64,000 nucleotides of DNA from Ruegeria aquimaris (GTDB taxonomy: Bacteria; Pseudomonadota; Alphaproteobacteria; Rhodobacterales; Rhodobacteraceae): the NCBI RefSeq assembly GCF_025751555.1, contig NZ_JAOWLB010000006.1, forward strand, positions 62,001-126,000, in the 5' to 3' direction. Below are positions 1-8,071 of the stretch, one piece after another. A model generated the notes under the pieces. That model did no database searches. It saw only the letters and a list, made by a program, of their open reading frames with translations, and had not been told where the DNA came from. Both the position numbers and the translations under genes were made by a program. The number at the start of each line of letters is the position of its first letter. Within the stretch, counting starts at the first letter, position 1.

Positions 1-1952
1 GCCATGCAGCCCGACACGGTCGAGCAGTCGCCGCAGCCCTCGCAGACGGCGGGGTTGATGAACACCCGCTTGTCGGGGTCGACCCATTTGCCGCGCTTGC
101 GCAGACGGCGGCGCTCGGTGGCGCAGGGCTGGTCATAGATCAGCACGGTGACGCCGGGCTTCTCGCGCAGTTCCTTTTGCACCAGCTCCAGTTCGGTGCG
201 CGGATGCAGGGTGACGCCGCCGCCGAGGAAGGACTTGCCCTCGAACTTGTCGGTCTCGTCGGTCAGCAGCGCGATACGCTCGATGCCCTCGGCCCTGAGC
301 TGCGCGACCATCATCTCGGGGCTGATCTCGCCATCATGCGGCTGCCCGCCGGTCATCGAGACAAAACCGTTGTGCAAGAGCTTGTAGGTCATCGTCGCCC
401 TGGCGGCGACCGCCGCGCGAATGGCCATCAGGCCGGAATGGAAATAGGTGCCGTCGCCCATGTTGGCAAAGACGTGTTTCTCGTCGGTAAAGGGAAACTG
501 GCCCAGCCACATGACCCCCTCGCCGCCCATATGGCTGACCGAGTTGGTCTTCATCGGGTCCCGCATCATCGCCATCGTATGGCACCCGATCCCCGCCAGT
601 GCCCGGCTGCCGTCGATCACCTGGGTCGAGCGCCCATGCGGACAACCGGCGCAGAATGACGGCGCCCGGATCGCCCCGCCCGCCAGCGCCGGCGGGCGGT
701 TGGGATGGTTCGGCATCGACAGGCCGCAGTCGGGGTCGGTTTCCTGCGCCACCCGTACCAGGACACGGGTGACCATGTTCGGGTCGATCTCGCCAAACCC
801 GGGAAAGGCCGTATCGCCCGCCTGCGGGTCATAGGCGCGGCCCGAGAACGTCTTGCCCACGATCCGGGGCGCGCGCGCGGTGCCATATAGGCTGGCGCGG
901 ATCTGATCCTCCAGCATCCCGCGCTTTTCCTCGACCACGACGATTGCGTCGAGCCCTTCGGCGAACTCCCGGATCACCGTATCGTCGAGCGGCCAGATCA
1001 TGCCGACCTTCAACAGCCGCACCGGCATTCCGCCCAGTTGCCCGTCACGATAGCCAAGCCCCGACAGCGCCTGGTTCAGGTCCTGCCAGGCCTTGCCCGC
1101 CGCCACCACGCCGATCCGCGCATCCGACGCGCCGCTGATCCGGTTCAGCCCATTGGCGCGGGCATAGTCCAGCGCCTTGCGCAGCTTGACATCCCACAGC
1201 ACCCGCTCCTGCTCCAGCATCGGCACAAAGGGTTTTATGGTCGTGTCCGGGCCGCCGTCCTCGGGCAGCACGATGGCCGGGCTGTCCGGCGCCACATAGA
1301 CCGAGCCGCCACCCTCGACCACATCGGTCACCAGCTTCATGCCGACGATGGTCGAGGAAAACCGGCTCATCGCGATCCCGTGCAACCCCATGTCCAGCAC
1401 ATCCTGCGCATTCGCGGGTGCCAGCAGCGGTACGCCAAGAGAGGCGAAGTTCATGTCGGAGCAACACGCAACGGTCGAGGATTTGGCCCCGTGGTCATCG
1501 CCCACCAGCATCAGCGAACCGCCCTTGGGATTGGTCCCCGACAGGTTCGCATGCCGCAGCGGATCCATAGACCGGTCCATGCCCGGCGCCTTGCCGTACC
1601 AGATCGAGAATACCCCATCCACACGCGCGCCCGGAAACAGCCCCACCATCTGCGACCCCCAGGTCGCGGTGGCGGCCAGATCCTCGTTCACCCCCGGCCG
1701 GAAATGGATGTTATGCGCCTTCAGCTCTTTCTCGGCCTGCCACAGCGCCATGTCATAGGTGCCCATGGGCGAGCCGCGATAGCCCGAGATATAGCCCCCC
1801 GTATTCAACCCCGCCGCCATGTCGCGCTTGCGCTGCTGGATCGGCAACCGCACCAGCGCCTGCATCCCCGTCATGTAGACCCAGCCCTCGTCCTGCTGCA
1901 GCCGGTCCTCCAACCTCATCTCAAGGCGTTTTGGGGGCGTCTGGTCGGTCAT
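1..1952 (-). CDS. Indolepyruvate ferredoxin oxidoreductase, N-terminal part (runs off left edge)
   Basis: About 650 residues are visible from the ATG at 1952; the C-terminus lies outside the window. The enzyme oxidatively decarboxylates aryl-pyruvates from aromatic amino acid transamination to aryl-acetyl-CoA, passing electrons to ferredoxin. The visible part has the PFOR-like N-terminal fold (GYRGSPMG, VGDDHGAKSS), a CAGCPHG motif before the thiamine-diphosphate domain with its GDGTYFHSG motif, and then the start of a ferredoxin-type cluster (CEGCGDC) right at the edge. This layout fits the long fused IorAB form. The start is backed by a GGGAGA box a few bases upstream. No partner gene is visible; the next minus-strand gene to the right belongs to another operon. 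Confidence 0.9.
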   Translation of the reverse strand, partial: MTDQTPPKRLEMRLEDRLQQDEGWVYMTGMQALVRLPIQQRKRDMAAGLNTGGYISGYRGSPMGTYDMALWQAEKELKAHNIHFRPGVNEDLAATATWGSQMVGLFPGARVDGVFSIWYGKAPGMDRSMDPLRHANLSGTNPKGGSLMLVGDDHGAKSSTVACCSDMNFASLGVPLLAPANAQDVLDMGLHGIAMSRFSSTIVGMKLVTDVVEGGGSVYVAPDSPAIVLPEDGGPDTTIKPFVPMLEQERVLWDVKLRKALDYARANGLNRISGASDARIGVVAAGKAWQDLNQALSGLGYRDGQLGGMPVRLLKVGMIWPLDDTVIREFAEGLDAIVVVEEKRGMLEDQIRASLYGTARAPRIVGKTFSGRAYDPQAGDTAFPGFGEIDPNMVTRVLVRVAQETDPDCGLSMPNHPNRPPALAGGAIRAPSFCAGCPHGRSTQVIDGSRALAGIGCHTMAMMRDPMKTNSVSHMGGEGVMWLGQFPFTDEKHVFANMGDGTYFHSGLMAIRAAVAARATMTYKLLHNGFVSMTGGQPHDGEISPEMMVAQLRAEGIERIALLTDETDKFEGKSFLGGGVTLHPRTELELVQKELREKPGVTVLIYDQPCATERRRLRKRGKWVDPDKRVFINPAVCEGCGDCSTVSGCM

Positions 1953-2136
1953 GCGGCATCTCCCTTTGTGCCCCGGAGAACCTCTGCCATGACCGCGCGA
2001 CCGTAAGGGGTTGCGATCATCGTCAAGTCCTCCCTCTCCGCTAACGACTGTAAGGATTTTCGGCGCCTGGCCAATCCTTTCTAAAGCTCCGGAGCAGGCA
2101 GAAAACCCTTTGCTGCCACGTCACGGCTGGCGCACG
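1953..2136. other. Intergenic region upstream of the indolepyruvate oxidoreductase gene
   Basis: No gene is seen. It holds the ribosome-binding site and presumably the promoter of the leftward oxidoreductase gene, plus the end of the upstream aldolase transcript. No clear intrinsic terminator was found. Confidence 0.4.
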
Positions 2137-2781
2137 TTACCAATCGACGTCAAAGGCGCGCACCACGTCGCGCACCTGCTCTTCGCTTAAGGCGCGCGGG
2201 TTCATCCCCCGGGTCAGCAGGGCCAGCCTGGCGGTTTCCTCCAGCTCCTCGATGGCATAGGCCGCGGCCCACAAATCCTTGCCCGCCACCACCGGCCCAT
2301 GGTTGGCCAGCAGCACCGCCGAGCGTTTGCCCGCCAGCCCGCGCACCGCCGCGCCCATGCCCTCGTCGCCGGGCAGAAAGAACGGCAGCAATTGCACCTT
2401 GCCCAGTCGCATCAACGCATAAGGCGTCAAGGTCGGCAGTACGTTGTCGGGATCGACCTCGGGCAGCATCGACAGGGCGACAGAATGGGTCGAGTGCAGA
2501 TGAACCACCCCGCCTGTACCGGCCCGCGTGTCGTAAAATGCGGAATGCAGCGGGATTTCCTTGGTCGGTGCATCGCCGCCCAGATGGCGGAAATCCTCGG
2601 ACAGCAGGCTGATACGGGCCGGATCGAGAAAGCCCATCGAACTGCCCGTGGGCGTCACCAGCAGGCGCCCGTCGGACAGACGAACCGAGATATTGCCCGA
2701 GGCGCCACAGGTCAGCCCGCGATCGAACATCGACTTGGCGATGCGGCAGATATCCTCGCGGGCGCGCGCCTCTTCGCTCAT
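2137..2781 (-). CDS. otnC: Class II aldolase, likely 3-oxo-tetronate 4-phosphate decarboxylase
   Basis: 214 residues with the class II aldolase/AraD fold. Visible zinc and catalytic residues are Glu75 (KEIPLHS), His94 and His96 (VVHLHSTH) and His161 (ANHGP). The early TCGASGNIS and VTPTGSSMG motifs bind phosphate in this family. In characterised tetronate pathways OtnC decarboxylates 3-oxo-tetronate 4-phosphate to dihydroxyacetone phosphate. The ATG overlaps the stop of the otnK-type kinase by 4 bases, so the two are translationally coupled and probably act in sequence. Assignment rests on this pairing; plain fuculose-phosphate-type aldolase activity cannot be excluded from sequence alone. 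Confidence 0.85.
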   Translation of the reverse strand: MSEEARAREDICRIAKSMFDRGLTCGASGNISVRLSDGRLLVTPTGSSMGFLDPARISLLSEDFRHLGGDAPTKEIPLHSAFYDTRAGTGGVVHLHSTHSVALSMLPEVDPDNVLPTLTPYALMRLGKVQLLPFFLPGDEGMGAAVRGLAGKRSAVLLANHGPVVAGKDLWAAAYAIEELEETARLALLTRGMNPRALSEEQVRDVVRAFDVDW

Positions 2782-4007
2782 CGCCGGCCCTCCATCAGCG
2801 CCAGCGCGGTTTCAAAGAAATCTTCGTCCCCGAAGTTCCCCGATTTCAACGCCAACGCCACATCTCGCCCCTCGATCCGCACCACCGGCACGCCTGGCGC
2901 GATCCGGGGGCCGATGTTCAGAACCCCGGCCCTGAGCCCCGAGACAACCGCGCCCGAGGTCTCGCCGCCCGCCACCACAATCCGGCTGTACCCGCGTTCC
3001 ACCAGCGCGGCGGCCAGTTGCGAAAACAGCCCTTCGATGGCATGTGCCGCCGCCTCGCGCCCGTATCTCTCCTGCGCGGCTTGCACCACCTGCGGATCGG
3101 CCGAGGAATAGACCAGCGGCACACCCTCCTGCGCCACGACCCAATCGGCCAGCGTCTCTGCGGTGACCGCTCCGGCAACCGCCGCCTCGGCGGTCACCTC
3201 AAAAGCCGGGTGTGCGGCGGCAAATCGCGCCACCTGCGCCCGCGTCGCCCGCGAACAGGAACCCGACAGGACAACCCCCGGCCCCGTCACCACCTGCCAG
3301 CCCGGCTGCGCCGGTGCCGCGCCATGATTGGCGGGCAGGCCCAGCGCAATCCCAGACCCGCCACAGATCAGTACCTGCCCTCGCGCCGCCTGACCGATGG
3401 CAAAGAGATCCGCATCGCGGATCGCATCGACAATGACCATCGCGCGCGCCTCGGGCAGGGCCGCGACAATCGCCTTACCACCCTGCGCCACCACCTGCGC
3501 CGGAACATGTGCGACAGGCCAGGTGGTCTGCGCCCCCAGAACCCGGCGCAGATCGGCATCGATCATAGGTGTCAAAGGGTGATCCTGCATCCCGCTTTCG
3601 TTCAGGAGCCGGTCGCCGACAAACAGATGCCCCTGATAGACCGAGCGCCCGTTCTCGGGAAAGGCCGGGCAGACCAGCACATGCCGCGCACCCAGTCGCT
3701 GGGCCAGCGCCTCCAGCACCGGACCGATATTGCCCTTGGGGGTGCTGTCGAAGGTCGAACAGACCTTGGACACGATCTGCTGACAGCCTTGCGTCAACAG
3801 CCAGTCGCAGGCGGCAAGACTGTCGCGAACGGCCTCCTCCACCGGCGCCGTGCGCGATTTCAAAGCCACCACGCCCGCATCCAGCGACCCCTCCCCCGGG
3901 TCACCGGGCACGCCGATGAACTGCGCCACGCGAAACCCGGCCTCGGCCAGCGTCAGCGCGATGTCGGATGCGCCGGTGAAATCATCCGCGATGACGCCGA
4001 TCTTCAT
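2778..4007 (-). CDS. otnK: Four-carbon acid sugar kinase (DUF1537), likely 3-oxo-tetronate kinase
   Basis: 409 residues, normal for the family. The N-terminal sugar-binding domain opens with the family motif ADDFTGASD (residues 7-15) and the C-terminal nucleotide-binding domain carries GGETSGAVVSGL. OtnK kinases phosphorylate 3-oxo-tetronate at O4, preparing it for the OtnC decarboxylase encoded next. It shares a 4-base start/stop overlap with both neighbours, so it sits in the middle of a coupled four-gene operon. D- versus L-substrate preference cannot be read from sequence. Confidence 0.88.
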   Translation of the reverse strand: MKIGVIADDFTGASDIALTLAEAGFRVAQFIGVPGDPGEGSLDAGVVALKSRTAPVEEAVRDSLAACDWLLTQGCQQIVSKVCSTFDSTPKGNIGPVLEALAQRLGARHVLVCPAFPENGRSVYQGHLFVGDRLLNESGMQDHPLTPMIDADLRRVLGAQTTWPVAHVPAQVVAQGGKAIVAALPEARAMVIVDAIRDADLFAIGQAARGQVLICGGSGIALGLPANHGAAPAQPGWQVVTGPGVVLSGSCSRATRAQVARFAAAHPAFEVTAEAAVAGAVTAETLADWVVAQEGVPLVYSSADPQVVQAAQERYGREAAAHAIEGLFSQLAAALVERGYSRIVVAGGETSGAVVSGLRAGVLNIGPRIAPGVPVVRIEGRDVALALKSGNFGDEDFFETALALMEGRR

Positions 4008-4801
4008 ATGCTGATCTCCCGAACCGGTCCCTTGTCCAGTCTGGTGATATGCGCTGCCACCCCGGATGGAAACACCTGACGCACCAGCGGATCATGGCCG
4101 GGCACGATCAACTCCCGGCGCGAGGCCAGTTTTTCCAGCCGGGTGAACCCCTCCAGCATGTTCTCCACATCGACCACGATGGGAAAGGGTTTTCTCAGCC
4201 AGAGGTTTTCGTAGAAATGCGCCGCGTCCGAGGCCAGCACCAGCCATCCGGCCGCGGTGCGCACCCGCACCGCCTGCAACCCGCGCGAATGACCGCCGAT
4301 GCAATGCACCGTTACACCATCGGCAATCTCGGCATCGCCTTCGTGAAAACTCAGCTTGCCGCGATAGAGCCGCGTCACCGCCTCGCACACGTGACCGGCG
4401 GTAAAGGGCATGCGCAGCGTGTCGTGGCACATGCAGGGACCGGTGGCATAGGCCATCTCGGCCGCTTGCAGATGCAGATGCGCATTGGGAAACAGCGCCA
4501 GCCCGCCCGCATGGTCGTAATGCAGATGGGTCACGATGACCTCGTCCACCTCGTCGGGCGTGACCCCCAGCGGCGCCAGCGCCGCCCGGGGGTCGATCCT
4601 GATCGGTCGGCCCCGGTCGCGCGCCTCACCATCGTCATAACCGGTATCGACCAGGATCACCCGGTCACCGCGCCGCAGCAGCCACATGTAATAGTCCATC
4701 GCATGCGGCGCGTCGTGATTGTCGTCAAAGATGAAGCTGTCCGCGCGGGTCCGGTTGTCGCGGTCGGCGTATTTCACCGCGTGCACTTCCCAATCGCTCA
4801 T
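4004..4801 (-). CDS. Metallo-beta-lactamase-fold hydrolase, lactonase-like
   Basis: 265 residues with the dinuclear-metal signature HLHYDHAGG (His92, His94, Asp96, His97), a later GGHSRG histidine, an ASDAAHF aspartate and a VPGHDP histidine. The layout resembles the N-acyl-homoserine-lactonase branch of the superfamily. Its 4-base overlaps with the ABM gene before it and otnK after it tie it to sugar-acid catabolism, so opening of an aldonolactone (such as a tetronolactone) is a reasonable guess. Quorum quenching is the alternative, but no luxI/luxR pair is present. No signal peptide, so it is cytoplasmic. Confidence 0.8.
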   Translation of the reverse strand: MSDWEVHAVKYADRDNRTRADSFIFDDNHDAPHAMDYYMWLLRRGDRVILVDTGYDDGEARDRGRPIRIDPRAALAPLGVTPDEVDEVIVTHLHYDHAGGLALFPNAHLHLQAAEMAYATGPCMCHDTLRMPFTAGHVCEAVTRLYRGKLSFHEGDAEIADGVTVHCIGGHSRGLQAVRVRTAAGWLVLASDAAHFYENLWLRKPFPIVVDVENMLEGFTRLEKLASRRELIVPGHDPLVRQVFPSGVAAHITRLDKGPVREISI

Positions 4802-5079
4802 CGGATCACCTCCTCGTAGAACCGCACCGTCTTTTCGACCACCATGTCAGCGACGGCGACATCGAAGGTCCTGTAATGCGCGCTGGCCAGATGCGCGTCA
4901 AAGGCGCGCCGGTCGTCATAGATTTCATAGAGGAATATCTCGCCGCCGTCGCGGCAGATGTCGAATTGGCGACATCCCGGCTCCAGGTCCCGCGATGCGC
5001 GCGCGTTCTCGATCATCAGGGGCAGAAAGGCAGCCATCCTCTCGGGATGAATCCTGAAGCTTACAGTGACCGCGAACAT
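4798..5079 (-). CDS. ABM-domain protein (putative quinol monooxygenase)
   Basis: 93 residues from the ATG at 5079, which has a GGAGG box right before it; an in-frame ATG at 5136 would add an unconserved 19-residue tail and lacks that support. The protein is a single dimeric alpha-beta-barrel ABM domain (antibiotic biosynthesis monooxygenase / YgiN type): a beta-strand opening, ARASRDLEPGCRQFDI, and a Tyr-Glu-Ile-Tyr strand. Family members are small cofactor-free oxygenases or isomerases. It is the first gene of the leftward tetronate operon, overlapping the hydrolase gene by 4 bases. Its substrate is unknown. Confidence 0.75.
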   Translation of the reverse strand: MFAVTVSFRIHPERMAAFLPLMIENARASRDLEPGCRQFDICRDGGEIFLYEIYDDRRAFDAHLASAHYRTFDVAVADMVVEKTVRFYEEVIR

Positions 5080-5238
5080 CCCGCCTCCCCGCTCCGGCCT
5101 GGCAGAGCTCTTATCTTGTCGATTGACGGTAGACATACCGCGTTTCTTTTCGTATGCGTTAACGTATACATTGTCAACATTTCAAAAAACCGACCCGCGC
5201 GCCCGTCGCGGACGCCGTCAGAAAGGGACCGAACCCAG
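5080..5238. promoter_or_regulatory. Divergent promoter region with two candidate operators
   Basis: This 159-bp gap separates two divergent operons. It contains an 18-bp near-palindrome at 5153-5170 (GTATGCGTTAACGTATAC, two mismatched positions) and a 14-bp element at 5128-5141 (CGGTA, 4-nt spacer, TACCG). Both are typical in size and place for a GntR/FCD repressor site, and such a regulator is encoded as the last gene of the rightward operon. No binding data; inference from symmetry and position. Confidence 0.55.
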
Positions 5239-6330
5239 ATGCGAAATTCCTATCAGATCGCCGTCTTTCCGGGCGACGGTATCGGCCCCGAAATCACCGC
5301 CCCAACCGTGGAGATCCTGCAAACGCTTGCCGATGGCGCCGCGGACTACGCCCTCCATTTTGCCGAGGCGCCCGCCGGAGCAGGCCACTATCGCGACACC
5401 GGCACCGCCCTGCCCGCTTCATCGCTGGCGCTGGCCCGCGCCTCGGACGCAATCCTGCTGTCGGCGATGGGTCTGCCCGACGTGCGCTATCCCGACGGCA
5501 CCGAGATCACCCCGCAGATCGACCTGAGAATGGAGCTGTCGCTCTTTGCCGGGGTGCGTCCGGTGACGCTGCGCCCGGGCCAGCCCGGGCCGCTGACCCT
5601 GCCGCCCGGCAAGACCATCGACTTTGTCCTGATCCGGGAAAGCACCGAGGGGCTGTTCTATACCAAGGGCCGGGGCGAGGTCAGCGACACCGAAGCCCGC
5701 GAAACCCTGCGCATCACCCGCGACACCTCCGAAAAACTGTTTCGCTTCGCCTTTGATCTGGCCGCCCGGCGCAAGGCAGCGGGGCGTGGCAAGGGCCGGG
5801 TCACCTGCGTCGACAAGGCCAACGTGTTCCGTGCCTTCGTCTTCTTCCGCAAGATTTTCGACGAAGAGGCCGCACGCCACCCGGACCTGACGGCAGATCA
5901 CGCCTATGTCGATGCGATGGCGCTGTGGATGGTGCAAAGGCCCTGGGATTTCGACGTTCTGGTCACCGAAAACATGTTCGGCGATATCCTCTCCGACCTG
6001 GGCGCCGGGTTGATGGGCGGCCTGGGCATGGCGCCTTCGGCCGATATCGGGCTGGATCACGCGGTGTTCCAGCCCTGCCATGGCACCGCGCCCGATATCG
6101 CGGGCCAGGGTCTTGCCAACCCGTTCGCCATGCTGCTGTCGGCGGCGATGATGCTCGACTGGCTGGGGGACAAGCACGACAATGCCGGGCTGCGCCGCGA
6201 CGGCGCACGCCTGCGCCACGCGGTCGAACATGTGATCGCGGAGGGGTCCGCCCTGACCCGCGACTTGGGCGGCACCGCCGGAACCCGGGCTGCGGCGGAT
6301 GCGGTCGCACGGGCCTTGTCTCTGCCATGA
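5239..6330 (+). CDS. Isocitrate/isopropylmalate dehydrogenase family protein, candidate tetronate dehydrogenase
   Basis: 363 residues from the ATG at 5239, preceded by AAAGGGA. Family marks: PGDGIGPEI at the N-terminus, DLRMELSLFAGVRP (substrate arginines), ESTEGLFY, CVDKANV (catalytic lysine), and the metal-binding aspartate run ENMFGDILSDLGAGLMGGLGMAPS. These enzymes oxidise a 2-hydroxy-acid next to a carboxylate using NAD(P) and a divalent metal; the tartrate/malate branch acts on four-carbon hydroxyacids. A housekeeping leuB or icd would not sit here. The place beside otnK/otnC suggests it makes the 3-oxo-acid substrate of OtnK, a role usually filled by an unrelated 3-hydroxyacid-dehydrogenase family enzyme. 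The stop overlaps the next start. Confidence 0.85.
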   Translation: MRNSYQIAVFPGDGIGPEITAPTVEILQTLADGAADYALHFAEAPAGAGHYRDTGTALPASSLALARASDAILLSAMGLPDVRYPDGTEITPQIDLRMELSLFAGVRPVTLRPGQPGPLTLPPGKTIDFVLIRESTEGLFYTKGRGEVSDTEARETLRITRDTSEKLFRFAFDLAARRKAAGRGKGRVTCVDKANVFRAFVFFRKIFDEEAARHPDLTADHAYVDAMALWMVQRPWDFDVLVTENMFGDILSDLGAGLMGGLGMAPSADIGLDHAVFQPCHGTAPDIAGQGLANPFAMLLSAAMMLDWLGDKHDNAGLRRDGARLRHAVEHVIAEGSALTRDLGGTAGTRAAADAVARALSLP

Positions 6331-7349
6331 CCCGGCTGCGCGTCGCCTGTGCCGGTGCCGGATATTTCAGCCAGTACCACCTTGGCAGCTGGTCACGGAT
6401 GGACAATGTCGACCTCGTCGGCACCTGCGACCGCGATATCGCGCGTGCATCCGCCACCGGCCTGCCCGGCTTTGATGACCTCGCCCGGATGCTTACCGAA
6501 ACGCAACCGGATCTGCTCGACATCATCCTGCCGCCCGAGGCGCAGGCCGAAGCGATCCGCACCGCGCTCGCGCAGGGGATCAAGGCGATGATCTGCCAGA
6601 AACCCTTTTGCCGCGACCTTGCCGAGGCGCGACAGATCACGGCCGAGGCCGAGGCCGCCGGCGCCCTGCTCGTGATCCACGAGAACTTCCGGTTCCAGCC
6701 CTGGTACCGCGCCGCGAAACAGGCGATCGACGGCGGGCGGATCGGCGCTGTACAACAGGTCACGTTTCGCCTGCGCCCCGGCGACGGACAGGGGCCCGAT
6801 GCCTATCTGGACCGGCAACCCTATTTCCGGACGATGGAACGCTTGCTGATCCACGAAACCGCAGTGCACTGGATCGACACCTTCCGCTATCTGCTTGGCG
6901 AGCCAACAGCCGTCTACGCCGACCTGCGCCGCATCAACCCGGTGATCGCGGGCGAGGATGCGGGCCTGATCCTCTTTGACCATCCCGGCGGGGTACGGGC
7001 ACTGTTCGACGGCAACCGTTGCCTGGATCACGCCGCCGACAACCGCCGCCGCACCATGGGCGAGGCGCTGATCGAAGGTCTGGACGGCAGCCTGTCCCTG
7101 CGCGGCGACGGTTCCCTCTGGCATCGCCGCTTCGGCGCGCCGGATGCCACCTGTATCCTGCCCCCCGACAATTTTGACGGGTTCGGCGGCGACTGTGTGC
7201 ACGCCCTGCAAACCCATGTCCTGTCCAGCCTTATGGCCCGAAAACCGCCTGAAAACCGCGCCCGCGACTATCTGCGCGTGCTCGAAATCGAGGCCGCCGT
7301 CTATGCCTCGGCCGCAACCGGCCGCAAGATCCCGTTGGAGACCCCATGA
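6327..7349 (+). CDS. Gfo/Idh/MocA family oxidoreductase
   Basis: 340 residues. It has an N-terminal Rossmann fold (CAGAGYFSQYH) and the family's QKPFCRDL motif (equivalent to the EKP motif that positions the nicotinamide). The later IHETAVHWIDTFRYLLGEP segment carries the conserved histidine of the substrate site. Such enzymes oxidise or reduce sugars, inositols and sugar acids. The ATG overlaps the previous stop (ATGA at 6327) and its own stop overlaps the regulator start (7346), so the three genes form one coupled operon. The most likely job is oxidising an upstream sugar or sugar-acid substrate; the exact compound is unknown. Confidence 0.83.
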   Translation: MTRLRVACAGAGYFSQYHLGSWSRMDNVDLVGTCDRDIARASATGLPGFDDLARMLTETQPDLLDIILPPEAQAEAIRTALAQGIKAMICQKPFCRDLAEARQITAEAEAAGALLVIHENFRFQPWYRAAKQAIDGGRIGAVQQVTFRLRPGDGQGPDAYLDRQPYFRTMERLLIHETAVHWIDTFRYLLGEPTAVYADLRRINPVIAGEDAGLILFDHPGGVRALFDGNRCLDHAADNRRRTMGEALIEGLDGSLSLRGDGSLWHRRFGAPDATCILPPDNFDGFGGDCVHALQTHVLSSLMARKPPENRARDYLRVLEIEAAVYASAATGRKIPLETP

Positions 7350-8023
7350 CACAGCCCGGCGACAAGCCCCTGTCCAATACCCAGCGCGCGGTATGCGCAT
7401 TGCGCCAGATGATCTTCGACGGCACCCTTGCCGCAGGGTCCGACCACCTGGAATCCGAATTGGCAGACCGGCTGGGCATGTCGCGCACCCCGGTGCGCGA
7501 AGCCGCCCTGATGCTCGAAGGCCAGGGCCTGCTGGAACTGCGCCCGCGCAAGGGAGTGCGCATCCTGCCCGTCTCTCCCGCCGATATGCGCGAGATCTAC
7601 GACATCCTAACCGAGCTTGAAAGCCTCGCCGCCCGCCGTGCCGCCGAACGGCGACCAGACGATGCGGAACTGGCCCGGCTGGCGCAGGCGCTCTCGGATA
7701 TGGACACCGCGCTTGACCGCAACGACCTCGAGGCCTGGGCCGAGGCGGACGACCGCTTTCACCTGGAACTGGTCCGCCTTGGCGGCAATGCCCGGCTCAG
7801 CGCGATGGTCATGCTGATGAGCGATCAGGTGCGCCGCGCGCGCGCGGTCACCCTGTTCATGCGGCCCAATCCGGTTCAGTCGAACGCGGATCACCGCCGC
7901 GTGTATCAGGCCATCCGCGCCGGCCACCCCTGTCTGGCCGGCGATATCCACCACCAGCATCGCCGGACGGCCGGCGACATGATGGTGGCGCTGCTCGAAC
8001 GCTATCGCCTGAACCATATCTGA
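7346..8023 (+). CDS. GntR family transcriptional regulator, FCD subfamily
   Basis: 225 residues. An N-terminal winged helix-turn-helix (LADRLGMSRTPVREAALMLE, then the wing RPRKGVRI) precedes an all-helical FCD effector domain (EIYDILTELESLAARRAAE; AEADDRFHLELVRL; DHRRVYQAIRAG) with the Asp and His metal-ligand positions of this class. FCD regulators usually repress catabolic operons and respond to organic or sugar acids. Overlap with the preceding oxidoreductase makes it co-transcribed with likely targets; the palindromes at 5128-5170 are candidate sites. Confidence 0.88.
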   Translation: MTQPGDKPLSNTQRAVCALRQMIFDGTLAAGSDHLESELADRLGMSRTPVREAALMLEGQGLLELRPRKGVRILPVSPADMREIYDILTELESLAARRAAERRPDDAELARLAQALSDMDTALDRNDLEAWAEADDRFHLELVRLGGNARLSAMVMLMSDQVRRARAVTLFMRPNPVQSNADHRRVYQAIRAGHPCLAGDIHHQHRRTAGDMMVALLERYRLNHI

Positions 8024-8071
8024 CCGGTACCGGCGGCACGACCTCGCCCGGATCGGGCCCGCACCGTCGCG

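Noticed and set aside
4004-4801. Quorum-quenching lactonase as firm function
   Set aside because: Fold similarity only; operon context favours a sugar lactone and no acyl-homoserine lactone genes are in the window.
4876-5238. N-terminal extension of the IDH/IMDH-family dehydrogenase
   Set aside because: It overlaps the divergent ABM gene and its promoter; the family N-terminus starts at the ATG at 5239.
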